Shown here: in pieces, positions 15,768 through 24,580 of the stretch
How positions within the stretch are numbered: position 1 is the stretch's first letter
Layout: every line of letters begins with the position of its first letter
Assembly (NCBI GenBank): GCA_019187665.1
Contig: JABARH010000019.1
Coordinates: 26,866-90,865 of the forward strand
Direction of reading: 5' to 3'
From: Anaerolineales bacterium
Lineage (GTDB): Bacteria > Chloroflexota > Anaerolineae > Anaerolineales > Villigracilaceae
DNA: 64,000 nucleotides
The notes under the pieces: generated by a model
Told to the model about the DNA's origin: nothing
The model's input: the letters and a program-made list of their open reading frames with translations, nothing else
Database searches by the model: none
Program-made: the position numbers and the translations under genes

Positions 15768-16214
15768 ATGAACAAACGCATCTTTTTATTCGTATTCCTG
15801 ATCGCGGCCCTCGTTCTTTCCGCGTGCGGCGAAAAGTCTGCATTGGCAGAGCATCGCGATCAATGGAAGGCGCAAAATATCAACCATTATCGCTTCGAAC
15901 TGACTATCTCCTGTTTCTGCCCGTTCTTCGAGGTGAATCCCGTCACTGTGGAAGTTCTGGATGGGAAGATCGTTTCGATGAGCGGCGCAGACGGCAAAGC
16001 GCTGTCCGATCCGTTCCGTTCCACTTTTGAGGAGGCGGGGACGGTCGAGGCCCTCTTTGATCTTGCCGGAGAGTATTTCAAAAGCGCCGACAAGATCGAG
16101 GTCACATATGACGCGGAGTACGGCTTTCCCGTTTCCATCGTTGTGGATCAGATCGAACTGGCGATGGACGATGAAATTACCTATCGCGTCGAAAATTTCA
16201 CGCGGCTGCCTTAA
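15768..16214 (+). CDS. DUF6174-like lipoprotein
   Basis: The 148-residue protein has a lipoprotein signal with lipobox LVLSAC (Cys20). The core pattern W-x8-YRFELTISCFCPF, then TVEVLDGKIV and a T-x2-LF-x-LAGEYF helix, fits the DUF6174 family as I recall it. No enzymatic role is known. It is monocistronic, between two terminators. The ATG at 15768 follows AAGGA about 9 bases upstream. Confidence 0.75.
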   Translation: MNKRIFLFVFLIAALVLSACGEKSALAEHRDQWKAQNINHYRFELTISCFCPFFEVNPVTVEVLDGKIVSMSGADGKALSDPFRSTFEEAGTVEALFDLAGEYFKSADKIEVTYDAEYGFPVSIVVDQIELAMDDEITYRVENFTRLP

Positions 16215-16217
16215 AAA

Positions 16218-16248
16218 AACAGGCTGCATCGGCAGCCTGTTTTTTTCT
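16218..16248 (+). terminator. Rho-independent terminator
   Basis: AACAGGCTGC (16218-16227), an ATCG loop, and GCAGCCTGTT (16232-16241) are followed by a T-run. A-runs on the left side make it usable in both directions. Confidence 0.9.
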
Positions 16249-16306
16249 TAGCGGAACTTTTGCTTGTCCACAAGTCGGCGCAACCACGCCGGATATGCCT
16301 GGCAGA

Positions 16307-16371
16307 TCACGGGCGTTTCCAGCGGAGAGCGCCTTTTACGCTCAAACCATTCGAACCAGTCAGCGTTCTCT
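16307..16371. repeat. Dispersed element, copy A
   Basis: About 65 bases (TCACGGGCGTT ... CAGCGTTCTCT) align with 43829-43894 at roughly 80 percent identity by eye. In the same relative frame both copies could encode TGV-x3-ER-x2-RSNH, so they may be decayed copies of a short gene or a small mobile element. Confidence 0.6.
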
Positions 16372-16397
16372 AACGCTGGATGAGGCGCCAGGTCTGA

Positions 16398-17081
16398 TTA
16401 GTTCATCCATTCCCGGAACGCGGCCTGGTCCACTACGCGGATACGGCGGTTTTCCACTTTGATGGCGCCGCTTCGTTCCAGCTCTCGCAGAGAGCGCGCC
16501 ACTACTTCGCGCACTGTTCCCAATCGCGCGGCCATTTGCTCCTGGGTCATGTGTGCAGAAGCGCCGGCGTCGTCGGGCGGCAACTCATTGATGAGACGCG
16601 CCAGCCGGTGGGTGACCTGGTAGAAGGCCATCTCGCTCACCTGGCGCACCATGCCGCGCAGCATGCGCCCGAAATTGGACAACACTTTTTGCGCGAATTG
16701 TGGATGCTTTTGCACCAGGCGGCGGAGAATCGCGGCGTCAATCAGCCAGATGCGCGACGTTTCCAGCGCCTCCACGTTGACCGGGTTCACGTCGCCGTCG
16801 AAGGTGGGCACCTCGCCGAAGGTATCTCCCTCCTGCAGGATGCGGACGATGTATTGCCGTCCCTGCGGCGAGACGCGATGGATCTTGGCGCTGCCCTCGT
16901 GCATGATGAAGACCCCGTCGCAGGCATCGCCCTCCCAAAAGATCACCTCGCCGCGCTCGTATTCACGTAACTGCATATGCGAGGAAATTTCATGGAGCAG
17001 AGCCGCGGCGCAGTCGTCAAAGTATTCATTGGCGCGCAGCGCGTCTATGTATTGTTTGTTTGTGGCGGGGAGTATTTTCAT
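16398..17081 (-). CDS. Crp/Fnr-family transcriptional regulator
   Basis: A cytoplasmic regulator of 227 residues from ATG 17081, which overlaps the stop of the upstream phosphoribosyltransferase gene (ATGA). Residues 20-135 form a cNMP-binding beta barrel (GEVIFWEGDACDGVFIMHEGS begins it; GDTFGEVPTFDGD is the phosphate-binding cassette region). A C-terminal winged helix follows, with recognition segment TQEQMAARLGTVREVVARSLRELER. I see no Fnr-type N-terminal cysteine set, so oxygen sensing by an Fe-S cluster is unlikely. The ligand is unknown. Nearby nrfHA could be a target but nothing proves it. Confidence 0.9.
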   Translation of the reverse strand: MKILPATNKQYIDALRANEYFDDCAAALLHEISSHMQLREYERGEVIFWEGDACDGVFIMHEGSAKIHRVSPQGRQYIVRILQEGDTFGEVPTFDGDVNPVNVEALETSRIWLIDAAILRRLVQKHPQFAQKVLSNFGRMLRGMVRQVSEMAFYQVTHRLARLINELPPDDAGASAHMTQEQMAARLGTVREVVARSLRELERSGAIKVENRRIRVVDQAAFREWMN

Positions 17082-17593
17082 AAGCCTGGGTCGCTGAGCA
17101 GGACCGCGTCGCCGCCGCGCCCCACCTCCCATGGGTAGATGGTGAACGCGTCGGTGACGGCGGCATAATAATCGGGGCGGACGCTGCCGAACAGGTTGCG
17201 ATATGGGTTGTAATGTAAAACGCAGGTCTCGGGAAACCCGCCCGCCGCAGACACGCGGTTTTTGACGGCGGTGATGGTGCGGCCGGAGCCCCAGACATCA
17301 TCCACGATGAGAGCCGGGCGGCCGCGCAGCAGTTCGTCGGCTGGAAATTGAAGGAAATCCGGCCAGGCCATGAGTTGTGCGGCGCTGTTGGCAATCTGCG
17401 CAGGAAAGTTGACCGCGGCGGTCAGCACATGGGTAATGTCCATGGCGTCGGCCAGCAAACCGCCGGGGACGATGCCGCCGCGTGTGATCATTACCATCGC
17501 GGTAAATTCGCGGCGGAACTGCGGAAGCAGATGGTCTATCAGCCGGTCCACCTCTTCCCAGGTGACCATTTCACGGCGGGATTCAGGTTGCAC
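17078..17593 (-). CDS. Type I phosphoribosyltransferase (xanthine/hypoxanthine-type)
   Basis: The 171-residue protein has the PRPP-binding signature PALIVDDVWGSGRTI and an N-terminal MVMITRGGIVPGGLLAD segment typical of Gpt/Hpt-like purine salvage enzymes. A hood-like region (YYAAVTDAFTIYPWE) at the C terminus is also consistent. The exact base used cannot be told. It lies between a membrane protein gene (7-base gap) and the crp-like gene (4-base overlap), forming a three-gene operon. Met9 is an alternative start. Confidence 0.85.
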   Translation of the reverse strand: MQPESRREMVTWEEVDRLIDHLLPQFRREFTAMVMITRGGIVPGGLLADAMDITHVLTAAVNFPAQIANSAAQLMAWPDFLQFPADELLRGRPALIVDDVWGSGRTITAVKNRVSAAGGFPETCVLHYNPYRNLFGSVRPDYYAAVTDAFTIYPWEVGRGGDAVLLSDPGL

Positions 17594-17600
17594 GACTTTC

Positions 17601-18500
17601 CTATTTCAAGACAGCCGCAAGAGGCGCGGGCGCGGCAATCTTGTCGAAGGATTTGCCCTTCTCTTTGGCTTCTTCCACCTCGCGTGCCCAAATGTACAGG
17701 CAGGTGTGGTAGGCGGTGGCGGTGTAGGAACTGATGACGCTCGAGACCATGATGAAAAAGAAGAAGATCATCAAGCCGGCCGCGATGCCGATGAAGGTGA
17801 CGGTCGACTCGCCGCCGGACGCGTATGCCAATCCGCCGCCCACGGCAAGGCCGAGCGCCGCGCCGATCATCACGAGGATGAATCCGATCAAACCTGTCGC
17901 CCACTTCACGCCGACCGTGCTGATGCCGATCAATAACACGTTGCTCTTGGTGATGTTCCAGATGCGTTCCATGCCCTTTTTAAGATTCAAATCGTCAATC
18001 ACCATGGCGGGCAGGATCAACAGCGCGGCTTCCGTCCACAAGGTTTCGAGCAAGCCCGCGCCTGCGCGCGCCACAGCCGCGCCCACGCCGCCCTTGTTGT
18101 TGCGGTTGGCGGCGCTCTTGATCAGGTTGACCACGGTAGAGACCGCCGCCAATGTGACGATATCGAAGAAGTCGCGGCGCACGATCGCCCAGGCATCGCC
18201 GAGCTTGCCATCGCCCTCGGTCAGGTATTGGTAGATCAGATAGACAGTCATCGCGGAGAACACATAACTCACGATGAATTGGACCAGGATCAAAACTGCG
18301 CCCATGACATACAGAATGACGTTGCCCGCTTCCGAATCGCCCACCACCAGCGCCATGCCCACGATGGGGATGATCCCGATCACCGAGACCACCGCGCCGA
18401 CCACCAGCGCGAACAAAGAAGGCTTAAGCAGATCGCGGTCTTTGAACGCCATCTGCCAGGCCTGTTTCAAAAAATTCCAACCACGGCGAAATGCTTCCAT
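17601..18500 (-). CDS. Polytopic membrane protein, DUF6159-like
   Basis: The 299-residue protein begins MEAFRRGWNFLKQAWQMAF with a DRDLLKPSLF segment before the first helix. About six hydrophobic segments follow in three pairs, with a Gly/Ala-rich amphipathic region near residue 140. This fits the DUF6159/glycerophosphoryl diesterase-type membrane domain layout. No function can be assigned. AAGGAG precedes the ATG, and a TATAAT box lies 30 bases upstream, so this is the promoter-proximal gene of the operon. Confidence 0.7.
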   Translation of the reverse strand: MEAFRRGWNFLKQAWQMAFKDRDLLKPSLFALVVGAVVSVIGIIPIVGMALVVGDSEAGNVILYVMGAVLILVQFIVSYVFSAMTVYLIYQYLTEGDGKLGDAWAIVRRDFFDIVTLAAVSTVVNLIKSAANRNNKGGVGAAVARAGAGLLETLWTEAALLILPAMVIDDLNLKKGMERIWNITKSNVLLIGISTVGVKWATGLIGFILVMIGAALGLAVGGGLAYASGGESTVTFIGIAAGLMIFFFFIMVSSVISSYTATAYHTCLYIWAREVEEAKEKGKSFDKIAAPAPLAAVLK

Positions 18501-18530
18501 CGCTTGCTCCTTGTGACTTAAGTTACACCG

Positions 18531-18536
18531 ATTATA
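18531..18536 (-). promoter_or_regulatory. -10 box for the DUF6159 / PRTase / Crp operon
   Basis: TATAAT (minus strand) lies 30 bases before the ATG at 18500, with AAGGAG in the leader. No good -35 box is seen at 16-18 bases. Confidence 0.4.
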
Positions 18537-18692
18537 CTGCCTCTCGCATTAAAACCAGGAGGTTCGCTTCGTCCAGCGTTCGAAAGCGTTTTGAAAATCC
18601 ATCTGGAAAACGCAAGGGGGGTTCTCCGAAGCCTCCGAATGCGCGCTGAGCGAAGAGTGTATTCTACTTATTTCGACTCGGCGCGAGGCTGC

Positions 18693-20393
18693 TCATCTCT
18701 TCCACGCTTTAAATCCCTTCAAACTCGATCCTCCCAGAAATTCGCGGACGATGGAGTTGGCGGGGATGTAGGTCGAGTCAATGGGCAGGAACCATTCGAG
18801 GAAGGCGAGCAGTCTCTTTGCTTCAATGAATTCCGGTTTGCCATATGGCACCTGCCGCAGAAGAGGTTCGATCAGAGGCTTGAGGGCGGGTAATTCATAC
18901 ACCAGCGCGGAGTTGAACATCACATCGCAGTTTTCCTGATACGGGAAGATGTAACGCTTCTCGCCGCGACGCACCGATTCCCAGCGGGCGATGGTTTGGG
19001 CGGCAGAGTAGCCGCGTTCGCGCGCGTCGCGGACGATGCGGCGGATGAGGCGCGTGTCGGTGGTGGAGACGCGGTTATGCCGGTCGAGGTTGATCTGCGT
19101 CAGGGCGGAGACGTAGGCTCGATACGCGTGGCCCGCCAGATGGTCGGGGATGAGGCGTGGGTTGAGTCCATGAATCCCTTCGAGAATCAGAATTTGTCCT
19201 TTGTGAAGTTGCGCCGTCTCACCTGGCTCGCGCATGCCGGTCTTGAAGTTGTAATGCGGGAGGTGCGTCTCGTTTCCACCGATCAGCGATTCGAGATCGC
19301 TGGCGAGCAGGGGCAGGTCGAGGGCTTCGAGGGCTTCATAGTCCGGCTGTCCGTTGCTGTCGAGCGGCGTTTGTTCGCGCGGGACAAAATAGTTGTCGAG
19401 TTCGAGCGGATAGGGCGAGAGACCGTGCGCGAGCAGTTGCACGCTCAGGCGGCGCGAGAACGTGGTCTTGCCGGAGGAGGAGGGTCCCGCGATGAGGACG
19501 ATCTCCGCGCCGCGTTCGGCGATCTGGCGCGCGATCTGCGAGATGTGTCCTTCGTGCAGGGCTTCGGAGACAAGCACGATCTCCTCGGCGCGTCCCTGGT
19601 CAATGGCGTCATCCAGCGCGCCGGTATTTTCGATTTCGAGACGGGCGAGCCAGTCGCCATATTGACGGAAGGCGGCAAGCAGTTTGGGGTAATCGCCCAT
19701 CGGTTCGAGGGTGGTGGGCGAATGGCGGCGCGGGAATCGTAAAGTGAATCCGCCGTTGACCCGCGCCAGGCCGAACCGTTTGAGGTAACCGGTGGAGGGG
19801 ACCATGTAGCCGTGCAAATAATCCATGCGCTCATTGAGCGCGTAGAGGGTCAGGTAATCTTTTTGGCGGTGCGCGAGCAGGCGCACTTTTTCGTCGAACT
19901 TTCTTTGTTTGAAATACTCGACCGCCTCGGCAATGGGCATCACTTTGCGCTCGAACGGCAGGTCGGCCTGGATCAGGCCGCGCAGGTGCGCTTCGAGTTG
20001 GTCGAGTTCCTTTTGCGTGAGCGCCTCGCGGCCGGAGACCTGGCAGAAGAATCCGCCGGAGGAAACGGAGTGGTCAATGGCGAGTTTGCCTTCAGGGAAA
20101 AGATCGGCGAACGCCATTTCGAGCAGGAAGACCAGCGACCGCCGATAGATGCGCGCGCCGTCGGCGGTGTCCATGGTGACGGGCTGGACGCGGCTTTCCA
20201 TCTCGATGGGATAGGTTAACTCGTGGAGTTCGTTATCTACGATGGCGGCGACGATGGGCGCGCCGAAATCGTCGCGCACGGGACGCAGGAATTCGCCAAC
20301 CCGTTCGCCGCGCGGACCCGTGAGGGCGCGGCCATCGGGAAGGTGAATCTGGACGGTGGGAGAGGGAGGGGCGAGGGAGATGTTGGATGTCAT
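18693..20393 (-). CDS. Nucleoside kinase with TGS and ThrRS-editing-like domains
   Basis: A 566-residue multidomain protein. Residues about 13-75 are TGS-like (TVQIHLPDGRALTG). Residues 80-240 resemble the second additional domain of threonyl-tRNA synthetase (RRSLVFLLEMAFADLFPEGKL region, HSVSSGGFFCQV). Residues 290-500 form a uridine kinase/phosphoribulokinase fold with P-loop AGPSSSGKTTFSRRL and the LDNYFVPRE motif. This is the architecture of the family annotated as uridine kinase-related nucleoside kinase. Its start overlaps the stop of the sulfatase-like gene (ATGA). It is the last gene of a four-gene operon. Confidence 0.88.
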   Translation of the reverse strand: MTSNISLAPPSPTVQIHLPDGRALTGPRGERVGEFLRPVRDDFGAPIVAAIVDNELHELTYPIEMESRVQPVTMDTADGARIYRRSLVFLLEMAFADLFPEGKLAIDHSVSSGGFFCQVSGREALTQKELDQLEAHLRGLIQADLPFERKVMPIAEAVEYFKQRKFDEKVRLLAHRQKDYLTLYALNERMDYLHGYMVPSTGYLKRFGLARVNGGFTLRFPRRHSPTTLEPMGDYPKLLAAFRQYGDWLARLEIENTGALDDAIDQGRAEEIVLVSEALHEGHISQIARQIAERGAEIVLIAGPSSSGKTTFSRRLSVQLLAHGLSPYPLELDNYFVPREQTPLDSNGQPDYEALEALDLPLLASDLESLIGGNETHLPHYNFKTGMREPGETAQLHKGQILILEGIHGLNPRLIPDHLAGHAYRAYVSALTQINLDRHNRVSTTDTRLIRRIVRDARERGYSAAQTIARWESVRRGEKRYIFPYQENCDVMFNSALVYELPALKPLIEPLLRQVPYGKPEFIEAKRLLAFLEWFLPIDSTYIPANSIVREFLGGSSLKGFKAWKR

Positions 20394-21931
20394 GGTGTGG
20401 GTTGGAATGGGCGTTCGGCCTGTGTGAAGAGATCGAGCAATTCTTCCTTCATGTGCGCGGCAGTAACTGTGTCCTGCAAGAACAGGTCGCGCTTTTCATC
20501 GGGGTCTTCGTGTAGATCATACAGTTCGAAGGCCTCGGGGGATTTGTTGTAGCCCATGTAGGCTGTCAGTTTTTTCGTCCCTTTGATCATGGAGAGGCTG
20601 ACGCGCGCAAGCGGCTGGAAGGAGGAGGCTTCTTTGGCTTCCACAGAAATGACCGGGCGTTCCGGGTCCTCTTCGCCGCCCAGGCCGGGCAGGATGCGCC
20701 CATCGAGGCCGGAGGGAATGGGCATTTTGGCCAGCGAAAGGATGGTGGGCAGGAGGTCCGCGTTGCTGGTTGGAGTGCGAATGTCGAGCCGCTGAACGGG
20801 TCCTGGCGGAATCACAAGAAGGGGCACGTGGATGATGGGTTCGTACAGCAGGGGTGTGGCATGACCGAACACGCCGCGTTCGAACATTTCGCCGTGATCG
20901 GAGGTGATGATGAAGTAGGTGTCTTCCAGCACACCGGCCTGCTCCAGCGAGTCGAACAGGCGGCCCATCTCCGCATCCACGTTGGCGACGAACTCGTCGT
21001 AGTTCTTTCGATTCTCGAGCAGGGTGCGGCGGTTGATGCGTTCTCCAAGCGGGTGCATTTGTTTGGTGGGTAATTCCACGTTTGCCAGCGAGTCCACAAA
21101 TTTGCGCGTGGGACAATAGAGCGCATGCGGCGACATCAGGTGGAAATAGGCGAAGAACGGCGAGTGCCTGCCGTGCAGGTCCAGGATGGAATCGCGCACG
21201 CCGTCATAGACTACGCGGTTCTGGAAATAGTAATAGCCGTTGGTGGGCAGGCCGTAGGGATGGTCTGCATCGGGCGCACCGACGTCTGTATGGCTGAGGT
21301 TGTAGAGCAGGCTGATGTATCCGAACGAGGGCGAACCCGCCAGCGGGTTGACGACCGGATGCGTGGAAATGAGGAAGTCATCAATGGCGTAATACGCGCC
21401 GATCGAATCCTTCGCGAAGGAATGGCTGACGATGCGCTTGCCCCAGCCGTCCATGAACGTGGGCGCGGGAATGTGCCAATCCAGCGCGTCGCCGAACTGA
21501 CGCAGGAGCAGGTCGGCCCAGATGTTTTGGGCGAACCCCGAGCGGTGGTAGGCGGGACCAAGAAGATGAAAGATGTTCTGACCGGCCAGCGAGCGCCTCA
21601 CCAGCCCGCCCAGGTTTACGGTGCGATGCGTCCACGCGAAGGAGCCGGTCAACAGGGTGGCGGTGCCGGGCGAGGTGAAATTTCCGCCCGCGTAATGCGA
21701 GTGATACACAATGGCGCGATCGGCCAGGCGTTCGAGGTTCGGCGTGGTTTGCCGTTCGTATCCGTACAACGATAAATTGGCCGCGGACATTGTGTCGGCG
21801 ACGAGTACAACAATGTTTGGTTTTTGCTCCTGCATTGCGCTCCCGCCGCGCGAACGCAATGCGGTCCATGCCGCGCCCCCGGAAGCCAGGGCGGCCAGTT
21901 TAAGGATGTCGCGTCGAGAGAGATGTGCCAT
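20390..21931 (-). CDS. Sulfatase-like alkaline phosphatase superfamily hydrolase, Tat exported
   Basis: The 513-residue protein has a Tat signal (SRRDILKLAALASGG). The core shows PNIVVLVADTMSAANLSLYGY (metal Asp; quoted in part), TPNLERLAD and TSDHGEMFERGVFGHATPLLYE. At the nucleophile position the sulfatase Cys/Ser-x-Pro-x-Arg motif reads TSPGTATLLTG. A Thr replaces the formylglycine-forming Cys and the following Arg is missing. It may therefore be a phosphodiesterase or phosphotransferase rather than a sulfatase. It is flanked by a membrane protein gene, suggesting an envelope substrate. Confidence 0.85.
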   Translation of the reverse strand: MAHLSRRDILKLAALASGGAAWTALRSRGGSAMQEQKPNIVVLVADTMSAANLSLYGYERQTTPNLERLADRAIVYHSHYAGGNFTSPGTATLLTGSFAWTHRTVNLGGLVRRSLAGQNIFHLLGPAYHRSGFAQNIWADLLLRQFGDALDWHIPAPTFMDGWGKRIVSHSFAKDSIGAYYAIDDFLISTHPVVNPLAGSPSFGYISLLYNLSHTDVGAPDADHPYGLPTNGYYYFQNRVVYDGVRDSILDLHGRHSPFFAYFHLMSPHALYCPTRKFVDSLANVELPTKQMHPLGERINRRTLLENRKNYDEFVANVDAEMGRLFDSLEQAGVLEDTYFIITSDHGEMFERGVFGHATPLLYEPIIHVPLLVIPPGPVQRLDIRTPTSNADLLPTILSLAKMPIPSGLDGRILPGLGGEEDPERPVISVEAKEASSFQPLARVSLSMIKGTKKLTAYMGYNKSPEAFELYDLHEDPDEKRDLFLQDTVTAAHMKEELLDLFTQAERPFQPTP

Positions 21932-21934
21932 GGA

Positions 21935-22465
21935 TTAAAAGAGGTTGCGGAGCAAGACAACCCCAAACGAGATGAGCGAGACCGGGACGAATAAAAAGAG
22001 GAAGATGCTCACGAGGTCGGAAAACCACGCCGCGCTCTGGATCAGGAATCGGGCGCGCCCTGCCGCGAAGGTGACGAGGACGGTCAGGCCGAGCGCCGCC
22101 AGCGAGTATGGAATTAATTCGGCGATGAAATCATATCCGATTACGGCGTAACGATACATGTACAACATGATCGCGCCGAGGCCGGTCAGCGCCGCAAAGG
22201 CGCCGCGCGCGACGAAGACATCTCGCATCCACGCGGCGGGAAGAATTATGCTCACGAGCAGCAGGATGCCCGTTATCGCGAGACTCTCCAATAACGCGGC
22301 GGTCATCGAATAAGCGAAGATGACGATGATTTCGCCCAGGGTGAGGAATAGTATCCACGAGGGGAGTTTCCAGAGGAAGACGATCAATGTCCAGCCGTAA
22401 ACGAGAAACGCGATCACGGCAAAGACCGGCAGGATCGCTCCGAACGCAGGCAGGCGCTTTTTCAC
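21935..22465 (-). CDS. Membrane protein, about five transmembrane helices
   Basis: The 176-residue hydrophobic protein starts at GTG 22465, which overlaps the TGA of the upstream panE-like gene (GTGA). It ends 3 bases before the sulfatase-like gene. Hydrophobic segments lie near residues 8-30, 36-58, 62-80, 90-112 and 118-172. I do not recognise the family. The tight packing suggests a role together with the exported sulfatase-like enzyme. Confidence 0.7.
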   Translation of the reverse strand: MKKRLPAFGAILPVFAVIAFLVYGWTLIVFLWKLPSWILFLTLGEIIVIFAYSMTAALLESLAITGILLLVSIILPAAWMRDVFVARGAFAALTGLGAIMLYMYRYAVIGYDFIAELIPYSLAALGLTVLVTFAAGRARFLIQSAAWFSDLVSIFLFLFVPVSLISFGVVLLRNLF

Positions 22466-23532
22466 CTCAGCCGATCCAGCAGTTTCTGCGGTTGGCCTGC
22501 AAAGACTTCGAGCGGGATTTCTTTGTTCGTCAGGGCGAGCAGGGTTTCGGTGAGTACTTTGTTGACCGGCGTTTGGACGCCTGTTTTTTCCCCTGCCCGC
22601 ACAACGGCGCCATGCAGATAAGCCACTTCAGATTTTCCGCGCCCGGCGTGCAGGTCAATGTGGAAGGAGGGCATCTTGGAGCCGCGTCCGCTTCCCGCAG
22701 CGCGACCGAGGAATGGTTTCGACAGCCACAAGGGGAGTTCGGTGGCCATGGCCAACATGCGGACCGGGGTTTTTGGCAGATCCACTTCCTCGATGTCGAG
22801 CGCGTCCATCACGGCGAGGCATTCGCGCAGCATTTCGATCTCAAGTTTATACAATCGTTTATCCTTAAATATTTGCGCGGCGGTCATGTCCAGGATGGCG
22901 GAGGTGGGGTTGGCGATCAGGTTGGTCAGCATCTTCGACCATTTCATGGCGGGCGCGTCCGGAAAAATCTGGGCGTTAAGATAGGCGGCGTTGAAGGCCG
23001 CGACCAGTTTTGCAGAAAGCGGATGCCCGTCTGCGATGCCGATGCCGCGCAATTTCTCCAGCACGATGTCGCCCGCGCCGCGCCGGCCGATGGCGGTGGT
23101 GACCGTCCCATGGATGACCTTGTCTGCGCCGAGGACGGATGCGATAGCCGGTTCATTGTCCACGCCGTTGGAGAGACACAGGATGGGCGGGATTTTTTCT
23201 GCGAAGGGTCTCATCCCATGGAGCGCGGCAGGGGTGTCGAACGATTTCAATGCGAAGAGAGCGACATCGAACGGCCAATAATGGAGCGCTTCTTCGAGCG
23301 AACCTGCGACGACAAAAGACGAAGGCGCGAGCAGGGAGGCGTCCTTTGTTTTGCGGCGTGGATCGAGAGTCAGGTCGAGGCGCAGTCCGCGCTGGCGCAA
23401 TTCTTCGGCGGCGGCTGGCTGCTCGACGAAGACGATGCGGTGTTCCGCAAGCGCCAGTGAGCCGCCGATATACGCGCCGATGGCGCCCGCACCGAAGACA
23501 AGGATATTGAGGGGAGAGGAGGAGGGCTGCAT
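22462..23532 (-). CDS. panE: 2-dehydropantoate 2-reductase-like (ketopantoate reductase)
   Basis: The family reduces ketopantoate to pantoate with NADPH in CoA synthesis. From ATG 23532 (MQPSSSPLNILVFGAGAIGA) the protein has 356 residues, longer than E. coli PanE (303) but within the family range. It has the Rossmann GAGAIGAYIGGSLA, the LFALKSFDTPAAL segment, LSNGVDNEPAIASVLG and MKWSKMLTNLIANPTSAIL, with the catalytic Lys in MKWSK and Asn in NLIANP. It is the first gene of a four-gene overlapping operon, so a role outside CoA synthesis is possible. Confidence 0.85.
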   Translation of the reverse strand: MQPSSSPLNILVFGAGAIGAYIGGSLALAEHRIVFVEQPAAAEELRQRGLRLDLTLDPRRKTKDASLLAPSSFVVAGSLEEALHYWPFDVALFALKSFDTPAALHGMRPFAEKIPPILCLSNGVDNEPAIASVLGADKVIHGTVTTAIGRRGAGDIVLEKLRGIGIADGHPLSAKLVAAFNAAYLNAQIFPDAPAMKWSKMLTNLIANPTSAILDMTAAQIFKDKRLYKLEIEMLRECLAVMDALDIEEVDLPKTPVRMLAMATELPLWLSKPFLGRAAGSGRGSKMPSFHIDLHAGRGKSEVAYLHGAVVRAGEKTGVQTPVNKVLTETLLALTNKEIPLEVFAGQPQKLLDRLR

Positions 23533-24105
23533 TCGATTGAAGATTGAGGATGGTTTTGGCGCATGAACGTTTGACAAAGCGGCATGAGCCTGTGCCTTTG
23601 GGTTTATGCCTAAACGAACAAAGTCATGCCCACGCCAAAAAGCATTATACCGTGTCGGGAACTGGACTGACGACGAACAGGCGCTGGCGCCGCGCGGGTC
23701 AATGACGTTCTGACTGTCGGATGATTTTGAAAAAAAGCGGCTCGACACAGATAAAAAACAACGCGGCAGTCAGTTTGAGGATGGCGATCAGGCAATTGAA
23801 ATTGTGCCGAGGTCAACGAGGTGTTCCATCTGACAAACTGCCCGACCGAGGGCTGAGCGCGCACTCGCCGGATGTGAATATCTTGATACCACCACGCAGG
23901 AACACGCGCATCTGGAAACAGGGCAACACCAGGCTATTCTTTTCTGTTGTATCAAGCAATCATTTAGGTACATTCGGGTTAAACGATGGACCTGTTCAGA
24001 GTTTACGCATAATTGGCGTTCTCTAACGCCAGCAGGCGCGTTAGAGAACGCGCCTTACGCAAGGTTTTGCATAAGTCCTGCTATTTTCATAAGAGCCAGG
24101 ATGGA
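23533..24105. other. 573-base gap without a supported gene
   Basis: Short open frames here have no recognisable family and no ribosome binding site. The part 23700-24000 looks like decayed coding or non-coding DNA. The only structured element is the inverted repeat at 24013-24055. Confidence 0.6.
24013..24055. repeat. Inverted repeat with GTTCTCTAACGC arms
   Basis: GGCGTTCTCTAACGCC is followed by AGCAGGC and then GCGTTAGAGAACGCGCC, giving arms of about 13 bp. The arm sequence CAGCGTTCTCT(A)ACGCTG also occurs at the end of the dispersed element at 16361-16380, so the two may be related. Confidence 0.65.
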
Positions 24106-24525
24106 TCAAATATTTTCAAACGCAGACACTTTTTCCCGCCACTCTTGCGGAACGGGGATGGATTTGTTCTGGTAGTAATCGAACGCGACCATGACCACTT
24201 CGCCCTCGGCAAAAACCTCGCCGGTCTCGGCATGCACCACGTTCTGCTCCACAGTCATGGACTTGTTGCCGATCTTCACAATGCGCGCGCCCACTTTGAT
24301 CGGCGTGCCCCACTCGACCGGTTTTCGATATGCCACATGCACGTCGGCGAGGATCACGCCGATCTCCATGAACGATTGTCCCTCTTTGTATAGCCCGAGG
24401 TGGCGGATGTATTGGATGCGTGCCTGCTCGAAGAGAGTCACAAACTTGGCGTTATTGAGGTGACCTTGCGGGTCGAGGTCGCCATAGCGGACTTCGATGG
24501 GATGGTAGAAGCGGAAGTGGGACAT
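24106..24525 (-). CDS. Acyl-CoA thioesterase, 4HBT hot-dog fold
   Basis: From ATG 24525 (MSHFRFYHPIEVRYGDLDPQ) the 139-residue protein matches the 4-hydroxybenzoyl-CoA thioesterase/YbgC class. The catalytic Asp is in YGDLDPQGHLNNAKF. LFEQARIQYIRHLGL and the strand pattern KPVEWGTPIKVGARIVKIGNKS follow. The natural acyl-CoA is unknown. TATAAT ends 6 bases before the ATG and there is no ribosome binding site, fitting a leaderless transcript. Confidence 0.88.
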   Translation of the reverse strand: MSHFRFYHPIEVRYGDLDPQGHLNNAKFVTLFEQARIQYIRHLGLYKEGQSFMEIGVILADVHVAYRKPVEWGTPIKVGARIVKIGNKSMTVEQNVVHAETGEVFAEGEVVMVAFDYYQNKSIPVPQEWREKVSAFENI

Positions 24526-24531
24526 GCTTTG

Positions 24532-24537
24532 ATTATA
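24532..24537 (-). promoter_or_regulatory. -10 box for a leaderless thioesterase transcript
   Basis: TATAAT on the minus strand with a 6-base gap (CAAAGC) to the ATG. Confidence 0.45.
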
Positions 24538-24543
24538 CTCAGC

Positions 24544-24572
24544 AAAACAAAACCTCCCGCGCCAGCGGGAGG
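24544..24572 (-). terminator. Terminator of the Ser/Thr kinase gene
   Basis: CCTCCCGC / GCGGGAGG with a 4-base loop is followed on the minus strand by TTTTGTTTTG, 9 bases after the kinase stop codon. Confidence 0.85.
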
Positions 24573-24580
24573 CGGAAAAA

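Noticed and set aside
23721..24026. Small gene in the 23.5-24.1 kb gap
   Set aside because: No ribosome binding site, no recognisable family, composition unlike neighbouring proteins.
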